NCBI GenBank assembly: GCA_016720745.1 | Contig: JADKKA010000018.1 | Span: 558,001-622,000 of the forward strand | Source of the DNA: Chitinophagaceae bacterium | Lineage (GTDB): Bacteria > Bacteroidota > Bacteroidia > Chitinophagales > Chitinophagaceae | Length of the DNA stretch: 64,000 bases | Direction of reading: 5' to 3' | Part shown: positions 57,929 through 64,000 of the stretch, one piece after another | How positions within the stretch are numbered: the first letter of the stretch is position 1 | How the letters are laid out: the number at the start of each line of letters is the position of its first letter | Notes under the pieces: generated by a model | What the model saw: only the letters and a program-made list of their open reading frames with translations | Database searches by the model: none | Told to the model about the DNA's origin: nothing | Position numbers and translations under genes: made by a program

Positions 57929-59575
57929 ATGAAAAAAATTACTATCCTCGCTGCCTTATTCTGTACAACCGTCTGTTTGCCGGCTATGGCGCAGTATCCG
58001 GATATACCGGCTGCAGATCAGCGTAGGTCAGATTCACTGATGGAAGCCGGACGCAAACACTCCGACAGTGCCTGGCAACTGGCCTGGCACATCATACAGG
58101 AAGATGCCAGAAAGGGGAAACCTTATATTCCATTTGCTGCCAAACCGGAAGACCTTCCGCAGGCCGATATTCCTGCTTTTCCTGGTGCAGAAGGAGGTGG
58201 TAAATTTTCATTCGGTGGAAGAGGTGGTAAAGTATTTGTCGTAACCAATCTTGATGATGACGGCCCCGGTAGCCTGCGCTGGGCCTGCGAACAGGGCGGA
58301 GCCAGAATTGTCGTATTCAATGTATCGGGTATCATCCGCATCAAAACACCACTGATCATCCGTGCTCCTTATATTACTATTGCCGGACATACGGCTCCCG
58401 GTGACGGCGTATGCGTAGCCGGCGAAAGTGTATGGATCAATACCCATGATGTGATCATCCGCTATATGCGTTTCCGCCGGGGAGAAACCTGGGTCGGCAG
58501 AAGAGATGATGCCATCGGTGGTAACCCCATCGGAAATATCATGATTGATCATGTAAGTGCCAGCTGGGGACTGGATGAAAACATGAGCATGTACCGGCAT
58601 ATGTACAATGACAGTACCGGTGCCACTGAACAAAAACTGGGAACGGTAAATATCACCATCCAGAATTCTATTTTCAGCGAAGCCCTTGATACCTGGAACC
58701 ATGCATTCGGCAGCACTTTAGGTGGAGAGAATTGCACTTTCATGCGGAACCTCTGGGCCAATAATGCCGGAAGAAATCCTTCTATTGGCTGGTATGGTAT
58801 TTTCAATTTCGTGAATAACGTGGTTTATAACTGGGTACACCGCAGTATCGATGGCGGTGATTACCGGGCACTCTACAATATCATGAATAACTATTTCAAG
58901 CCCGGCCCCGCCACTCCAAAAACATCCATCGCTTACCGGATCCTGAAACCCGAAAGCGGCCGTAGTAAACTCAAACAAAAATTTTATGGCCGGGCCCATG
59001 TAAATGGCAATATCGTGGAAGGATACCCTGCTGTTACAAAAGATAACTGGAAAGGTGGAGTACAAATTGAAGACGAAGCCGGTGCCGGAGAACATGAAGC
59101 CTATATGCGCTGGCCCAAACCCCTTCCCATGCCTGCGGTTACTATCGTGGATGCAGAACAGGCCCGCCAGTTTGTACTAGCCAATGCCGGCGCCACCCTG
59201 CCAAAAAGAGATGCAGTAGATAGCAGGGTTGTAGAAGAAGTAAAGACCGGTAAGGTAACAGTACCCGCAGGCGTCATTGCTCCCGCTAGCCAGTTCAAAC
59301 ATCGCCGGATGCCATTGGATTCCTATAAAATCGGGATCATCACCGATATCAGCCAGGTAGGCGGATACCCTGATTACAAGGGTACTCCTTATAAAGACAG
59401 CGACAATGACGGTATGCCTGATGAGTATGAAGTAAAGGCTAAACTGAATCCCAAAGATCCGGGTGATGCGCAGAAAATTACTGCCAGTGGTTATAGCAAT
59501 ATTGAAGTATATTTAAACAGTGTGGTGGATATAAAAAATGTAAGACCCGTGACAGCAGCCCGTAAATCATTCTAA
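57929..59575 (+). CDS. Secreted pectate lyase-like protein, PL1 type
   Basis: 548 residues with a signal peptide (MKKITILAALFCTTVCLPAMA). An N-terminal helical extension (about 22-75) precedes the beta-helix, which starts PAFPGAEGGGKFSFGGRGG. The helix contains DDGPGSLRWACEQGG, ITIAGHTAPGDGVC, VIIRYMRFRRGE, DHVSASWGLDENMSMY and NNYFKPGPATP. The end has ATLPKRDAVDSRVVEEV and a calcium-binding DSDNDGMPDEYE module shared with the frameshifted PL1 gene at 33353. Unlike that one it is intact. It would eliminatively cleave galacturonan-type backbones. The RDD motif (GRRDDAIGGN) is a plausible site for active residues, by analogy only. Confidence 0.9.
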   Translation: MKKITILAALFCTTVCLPAMAQYPDIPAADQRRSDSLMEAGRKHSDSAWQLAWHIIQEDARKGKPYIPFAAKPEDLPQADIPAFPGAEGGGKFSFGGRGGKVFVVTNLDDDGPGSLRWACEQGGARIVVFNVSGIIRIKTPLIIRAPYITIAGHTAPGDGVCVAGESVWINTHDVIIRYMRFRRGETWVGRRDDAIGGNPIGNIMIDHVSASWGLDENMSMYRHMYNDSTGATEQKLGTVNITIQNSIFSEALDTWNHAFGSTLGGENCTFMRNLWANNAGRNPSIGWYGIFNFVNNVVYNWVHRSIDGGDYRALYNIMNNYFKPGPATPKTSIAYRILKPESGRSKLKQKFYGRAHVNGNIVEGYPAVTKDNWKGGVQIEDEAGAGEHEAYMRWPKPLPMPAVTIVDAEQARQFVLANAGATLPKRDAVDSRVVEEVKTGKVTVPAGVIAPASQFKHRRMPLDSYKIGIITDISQVGGYPDYKGTPYKDSDNDGMPDEYEVKAKLNPKDPGDAQKITASGYSNIEVYLNSVVDIKNVRPVTAARKSF

Positions 59576-59646
59576 GCAGTTTTGAAGCGGGAATCCTGCT
59601 GCCCTCCAACATTTTTGCTACCGATTTTTAAAAAGAATGTTCAGCA

Positions 59647-62628
59647 GTGACCCAATCACAACCATATTTATCTTTTCTTTTTTTACTAACCCTTCTGATA
59701 TCGCAACAGGCTTTGCCGGCGCAAAAACCGGTGAAGCCTGCTGCTCCTTTATTTTTTGATAAAGGAAAACTACAGTATACTCCCGGATCAAATGGCGACC
59801 GCATACCTGATTTTTCTTATTGCGGATATGCCGCTTCCGAAAAACCCATTCCAACGGTCCCGGTAAAAATTATCGTACCGCTTTCAAAAGGCGATGCAAC
59901 GGCCCGCATACAGGCCGCACTGGATCAACTGGCTGCTTTGCCCCTGGATGCGAATGGTTTTCGCGGAGCCGTATTATTGCAAAAGGGCAACTATGAAGTA
60001 ATTGGTCAGTTAAGAATCAAAGCATCAGGCATCGTGCTGCGTGGCAGTGGCGTTGGACAAACGACCATCACCGGAACCGGCAACGGCAGGCTGGCCCTGA
60101 TTAAGATAATTGGACAAAATAAGATTTCACGGGATGGATATGGGATGAGAATCATTGACCCCTACGTACCGGTGGGTGCCATGCAATTCCGGGTAGACAG
60201 CGGCATCATGATCAAAGATCACAGTAACCGGATCATCATCCGTCGCCCATCTACCCATAAATGGATCAATCAGCTGGGTACGGATCATTTTGGCGGCGGC
60301 ATCACTGCCCTGGGCTGGAAACCCGGCGACCGCGATCTTTTTATTGATCGTACCATCACCCGCATCGAAGGAAACATGATTTATATTGATGCACCCATCA
60401 GCACATCAATGGATAGTAGCTATGGTAGTGCTTCCATTTATTTTTATTCACCAGATGGGAGGGTTACAAATTGTGGTATTGAAAACCTGAGTCTGCAATC
60501 TGCTTATGACTCCAAAAATCCAAAAGACGAAGATCACCGCTGGAATGCCATTAACCTGGAGAGCGCGGAAGATTGCTGGATCAGACAAGTCAACTTTAAA
60601 TATTTTGCCGGCAGTGCCGTCAGTGTACTGGAAACATCCAAACGAATTACTGTAGAAGATTGCAAGTCATTGTCGCCTGTTTCAGAAATCGGCGGACAAA
60701 GACGGTATACTTTTCTTACCACCGGACAGCAGACTTTATTCCAGCGTTGTTATGCCGAAAAAGGTTACCATGATTTTGCTGTGGGCTATTGCACACCGGG
60801 TCCCAATGCTTTTGTACAATGTGAATCCATACAACCTTATAGTTTCAGCGGTACGATCGACAGCTGGGCCAGCGGGGTATTGTTTGATGTAGTGAATGTA
60901 GATGGAAATGCCCTTCGATTTGGAAACCGCGGACAGGATGCCAATGGCGCAGGTTGGACAGCCGCCAATAGTGTTTTCTGGAATTGCACGGCAGCAAGAA
61001 TTGATTGTTACCAACCACCTACGGCCCAAAACTATTCCTTTGGCAGCTGGGCACAGTTTGCCGGCGATGGTTATTGGGGTGAATCCAATAATACCATTAC
61101 CCCGAGAAGTTTATTTTATCAGCAACTTAAAGAAAGACTCAACAAGAATATTGATGCACAGGCACAACTGATGCCGCTGATTACTGAAGCCAGTAGCAGT
61201 CCTTCCGTAGAAACCGCCTTGCAATTAGCCAAAGAAGCAGCTACGCCCCGTCTGCTTTTACGAAATTGGATTGATGAAGCGGCGAAAAGGAATCCCATTA
61301 ATACCGCAACAGCGGGTGCCCTGATGCTGGATGAATCCAAAATCAAGCCGCCCTTTATTTTCAAAACGACTGCAGCCCTGCAAGTGAAAAACGGCTGGCT
61401 GGTACGAGGTGAAGAAGTATTAACGGGCAAAAGACAAGGGGTACAATGGTGGAGTGGTGGATTGCAGCCTTCTGATATTAAAAATGCCAAAGCCCATCTC
61501 ACCCGTTTTGTTCCCGGTCGTACCGGTAAAGGATTGACCGATGATTTGCTCGAAGTAGTGGCCGAAATGAAAACAAACAATACCATTGCGCTGGAACATA
61601 ATTACGGACTCTGGTACGATCGCCGAAGAGATGATCACCAGCGTGTCCGCAGAATGGACGGAGAAGTATGGCCGCCATTTTATGAACTGCCTTTTGCCCG
61701 CAGCGGAAAGGATACGGCCTGGGACGGACTCAGTAAATATGACCTGACTAAATTCAATCCTTTTTACTGGAGCCGGCTCAAACAATTTGCCGATCTGGCC
61801 GATCAGCAAGGTCTGGTACTGGTGCATCAAAATTATTTCCAGCACAATATCATTGAAGCCGGAGCACATTATGCCGATTTTCCCTGGAGAACAGCCAATA
61901 ATATTAATAATACAGGTTTTGTTGAACCGGTAAACTATGCCGGCGACAAAAGAATTTTTTATGCCAACCAGTTTTATGATATCAGTAACCCCGTAAGAAA
62001 AGCCCTGCATAAAAAATATATCCGTCAGTGTCTCGATAATTTCAAAGACAATAGCGGAGTCATTCAACTAATCAGCGAAGAATTTACCGGCCCATTGCAT
62101 TTTGTAAAATTCTGGCTGGATGTGATCAGGGAATGGGAAAAAGAAACCGGTAAACATCCGATCATCGGTTTGAGTGTGACGAAAGATGTACAGGATTCTA
62201 TTCTGGCAATTCCACAATATGCCGCAGTTGTGGATCTGATTGATATCCGCTACTGGCATTACCAGGCAGATGGAACCTTGTATGCGCCACAGGGCGGACA
62301 AAGTCTGGCGCCCCGGCAACATGCCCGTTTACTAAAGCCCAAAAAGACCAGTTTTGAACAGGTCTATCGTGCCGTAAAAGAATACCACGATAAATATCCC
62401 GGCAAAGCCATTATGTATTCTGGAGACAGTTATCCTGAATTCGGGGTTGCTGCTTTTATGGCTGGAGGTAGTCTTTCTGTTTTACCGGCCAATTTTAGTC
62501 AGGAATTACTTTCCACTGTTTCGGACATGAAGCCAATGAAAACAACCAGTGCGAATGAGTACAAGCTGGGAAATGAACGCAGTACAATTCTCTATAATTC
62601 TGTCACTAAAGTGTTTACCATTCAATAA
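59647..62628 (+). CDS. Large secreted beta-helix plus TIM-barrel-like protein (DUF6298 type)
   Basis: 993 residues beginning at a GTG codon; the signal peptide right after it (PYLSFLFLLTLLISQQALPA) supports this start, and no in-frame ATG is near. Residues about 40-480 form a right-handed beta-helix of the pectate-lyase superfamily: IQAALDQLAALPLDANGFRG, GIVLRGSGVGQTTITG, TNCGIENLSL and IEDCK-like turns. From about 560 on, a second domain looks like a glycosidase TIM barrel (LEHNYGLWYDRRRDDHQRV; FADLADQQGLVLVHQNYFQH; GVIQLISEEFTGPLHFVKFW, partly quoted; IMYSGDSYPEFG). Acidic residues in ISEEFTG and SGDSYPE are candidate catalytic groups. I recall DUF6298 as the label for this C-terminal region but cannot verify it. 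The FucP-like gene starts 14 bases later. Confidence 0.8.
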   Translation: MTQSQPYLSFLFLLTLLISQQALPAQKPVKPAAPLFFDKGKLQYTPGSNGDRIPDFSYCGYAASEKPIPTVPVKIIVPLSKGDATARIQAALDQLAALPLDANGFRGAVLLQKGNYEVIGQLRIKASGIVLRGSGVGQTTITGTGNGRLALIKIIGQNKISRDGYGMRIIDPYVPVGAMQFRVDSGIMIKDHSNRIIIRRPSTHKWINQLGTDHFGGGITALGWKPGDRDLFIDRTITRIEGNMIYIDAPISTSMDSSYGSASIYFYSPDGRVTNCGIENLSLQSAYDSKNPKDEDHRWNAINLESAEDCWIRQVNFKYFAGSAVSVLETSKRITVEDCKSLSPVSEIGGQRRYTFLTTGQQTLFQRCYAEKGYHDFAVGYCTPGPNAFVQCESIQPYSFSGTIDSWASGVLFDVVNVDGNALRFGNRGQDANGAGWTAANSVFWNCTAARIDCYQPPTAQNYSFGSWAQFAGDGYWGESNNTITPRSLFYQQLKERLNKNIDAQAQLMPLITEASSSPSVETALQLAKEAATPRLLLRNWIDEAAKRNPINTATAGALMLDESKIKPPFIFKTTAALQVKNGWLVRGEEVLTGKRQGVQWWSGGLQPSDIKNAKAHLTRFVPGRTGKGLTDDLLEVVAEMKTNNTIALEHNYGLWYDRRRDDHQRVRRMDGEVWPPFYELPFARSGKDTAWDGLSKYDLTKFNPFYWSRLKQFADLADQQGLVLVHQNYFQHNIIEAGAHYADFPWRTANNINNTGFVEPVNYAGDKRIFYANQFYDISNPVRKALHKKYIRQCLDNFKDNSGVIQLISEEFTGPLHFVKFWLDVIREWEKETGKHPIIGLSVTKDVQDSILAIPQYAAVVDLIDIRYWHYQADGTLYAPQGGQSLAPRQHARLLKPKKTSFEQVYRAVKEYHDKYPGKAIMYSGDSYPEFGVAAFMAGGSLSVLPANFSQELLSTVSDMKPMKTTSANEYKLGNERSTILYNSVTKVFTIQ

Positions 62629-62642
62629 AACCAACAAGTCAC

Positions 62643-63953
62643 ATGCAGCCATCTGCTCCAACACACAATACAAGTTCAAACCAGGCCGGTAGCGGAAATA
62701 AATACCTGGTTCCCTTTATCCTGGTCGCCTTCCTTTTCTTTTTATGGGGGATGGTACACAACCTCGATGGCATCCTGATCCCGCACCTGAAAAAAGCATT
62801 TCAGCTGTCCAATACGGAAAGCATGCTGATCGATAGTGCCATTTTTACGGCGTATTTTCTGATGGCGATCCCGGCAGGGATGATTTTGAAAAGATGGGGA
62901 TATAAAAAAGGAATTATCACCGGTCTGATCATTGCAGGTATCGGCGCCTTTCTTTTTGTTCCAGCCGCCAATACCACCACTTATTTTATTTTCCTGATTG
63001 CCTTGTTTATTGTAGGCTGTGGGATCACGATCCTGGAGACCGCGGCCAATCCCTATGCTGCTATTCTGGGTAAACCGGAAACAGCCAGTATGCGACTGAA
63101 CCTGGGTGCAGCGGTGAACGGGCTTGCCGTTTTCATTGCCCCCTTACTGGGAACCCGCTTTATTTTTTCAGGGATTCAACATAGCGATGCAGAACTCGCG
63201 GCGATGACCGAAGTGCAAAAAGCTGCTTATCTATCCATGGAAGTCTCGCGGGTGAACACTACTTATATCTTTATTGCATTAGGCTTTATTGCAGTTGCCG
63301 TGATGTTCTTCCTTTTCCGTTTGCCGGAGGCGAAAGATACCAGCAAGACGGTGAAACTCTCTGAATTCGGACAGGTATTGAAACACCGCCATCTCCGCTG
63401 GGCGGTGATTGCACAGTTTTTTTATGTGGGCGCCCAGGTATGTGTGACCAGTGTATTCGTCCGCATGGCGATGAAATACGGTGGAGTAAATGAAGTGGAA
63501 GCCGGCAACAAACTCGGCTATCTCTATGGAGCCCTCTTCCTGATTGGCAGATTCCTGGGAACCATCCTCACCCGTTATTTCTCTTCCAGCAGGTTGTTGA
63601 TGCTGTTTAGTATCGGTGCAGCACTATTCAGTGTGATTGCCATTACGGGGCATGGACAAATTGTGATATACTCCATGAGTATTGTCGGGTTTTTTATGTC
63701 GATCATGTTCCCGACCATTTTTGCACTGGGATTGGTGGGACTAAAAGAAGAAACAAAAGCCGGCAGTTCATTGCTGGTGATGGCGATTGTGGGTGGCGCT
63801 ATTCTGCCACCTGTAATGGGTCAGATTGTAGACTGGCAAAACGATAATATTAAAATAGGGTTTGCTGTGCCCCTGGTATGTTTCCTGGTCATCCTGTTCT
63901 TTTCGGTCGGGAGATATAAGCCTGACAGCACACAGGTATTGGAAACTCAATAG
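62643..63953 (+). CDS. fucP: Fucose:proton symporter (FHS/FucP family MFS)
   Basis: 436 residues with 12 predicted transmembrane helices. The FHS family signature is clear: VAFLFFLWGMVHNLDGILIP in helix 1, FTAYFLMAIPAGMILKRWGYKKG in helix 2 (parts), and ILETAANPYAAILG near 131. The acidic and Asn residues used by FucP for proton and sugar are at the expected helices. Family members carry L-fucose, and related forms carry glucose, galactose or N-acetylglucosamine. The GH95 enzyme in the locus favours L-fucose or L-galactose. Start at 62643 is close behind the beta-helix gene (14 bases). Confidence 0.88.
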   Translation: MQPSAPTHNTSSNQAGSGNKYLVPFILVAFLFFLWGMVHNLDGILIPHLKKAFQLSNTESMLIDSAIFTAYFLMAIPAGMILKRWGYKKGIITGLIIAGIGAFLFVPAANTTTYFIFLIALFIVGCGITILETAANPYAAILGKPETASMRLNLGAAVNGLAVFIAPLLGTRFIFSGIQHSDAELAAMTEVQKAAYLSMEVSRVNTTYIFIALGFIAVAVMFFLFRLPEAKDTSKTVKLSEFGQVLKHRHLRWAVIAQFFYVGAQVCVTSVFVRMAMKYGGVNEVEAGNKLGYLYGALFLIGRFLGTILTRYFSSSRLLMLFSIGAALFSVIAITGHGQIVIYSMSIVGFFMSIMFPTIFALGLVGLKEETKAGSSLLVMAIVGGAILPPVMGQIVDWQNDNIKIGFAVPLVCFLVILFFSVGRYKPDSTQVLETQ

Positions 63954-64000
63954 CCAGCCTGATTTAAATAAAATTGATTGATTCAAAGTTTGACGAGCAT

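Overview
The window is chromosomal DNA from a member of the Bacteroidota, most likely a Chitinophagaceae-type soil or plant-associated glycan degrader; the family is inferred. The evidence is two SusC/SusD pairs, many secreted glycosidases, Bacteroidota-type promoter boxes (TTTG / TAnnTTTG), almost no Shine-Dalgarno sequences, and intergenic degenerate heptamer and palindromic repeats. The DNA holds about 43 genes. No CRISPR array, prophage or intact insertion sequence was seen.

Region 1 (1-9240) is a mixed housekeeping and accessory stretch. It contains a gene cut by the left edge, an SRPBCC protein, a reverse-strand GH20 hexosaminidase, a TPR membrane protein, a VOC-fold secreted protein, tRNA-Arg(CCT) with a terminator, a Fic/DUF4172 AMPylator-type regulator behind CCGCAT palindromes, a DUF2805 protein, a flavin reductase, and an orphan secreted pair. 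Its gaps are rich in repeats.

Region 2 (9239-27086) is a complete-looking sialoglycan utilisation locus. A divergent GntR/FCD regulator faces a SusC/SusD pair. These are followed by N-acetylneuraminate lyase, a kelch mutarotase, an MFS sialate transporter, a GH33 sialidase, an RnBP-type N-acylglucosamine 2-epimerase, a sialate O-acetylesterase, a GH2 beta-galactosidase and a fused SGNH-esterase/GH20 hexosaminidase. Together they would de-acetylate, desialylate and trim Sia-Gal-(Glc/Gal)NAc chains, import Neu5Ac, and convert it to GlcNAc plus pyruvate by the Bacteroides-type nanLET route. A perfect inverted repeat, TTATGTCATACATAA, lies at the susC promoter, with a degenerate copy at the regulator start, and is the proposed operator.

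Region 3 (27414-63953) is one long co-directional plant-glycan (pectin-like) locus. It opens with an unusual cytoplasmic block: MaoC hydratase, a solute-binding-like protein with no signal peptide, an internally duplicated CaiB/BaiF CoA-transferase, a COG3618 lactonase-type amidohydrolase and a Gfo/Idh oxidoreductase. Next come PL1 lyase, GH67-like, GH95, GH2-malectin, GH78, Zn-dehydrogenase, aldo/keto reductase, GH2, DUF3826, SusC, SusD, a lipoprotein, a second PL1, a beta-helix/TIM hybrid and a FucP-family symporter. The enzymes point to a substrate rich in galacturonate, rhamnose, fucose or L-galactose and galactose, for example rhamnogalacturonan. The lactonase, dehydrogenases and FucP suggest oxidative 6-deoxyhexose catabolism. 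Two genes here (CoA-transferase and first PL1) carry single-base homopolymer frameshifts. No regulator for this locus is inside the window.

The least-explained items are the MaoC/SBP-like/double CoA-transferase block, the GH95 with an inserted jelly-roll-like domain, the SGNH-GH20 fusion, and the palindrome families.
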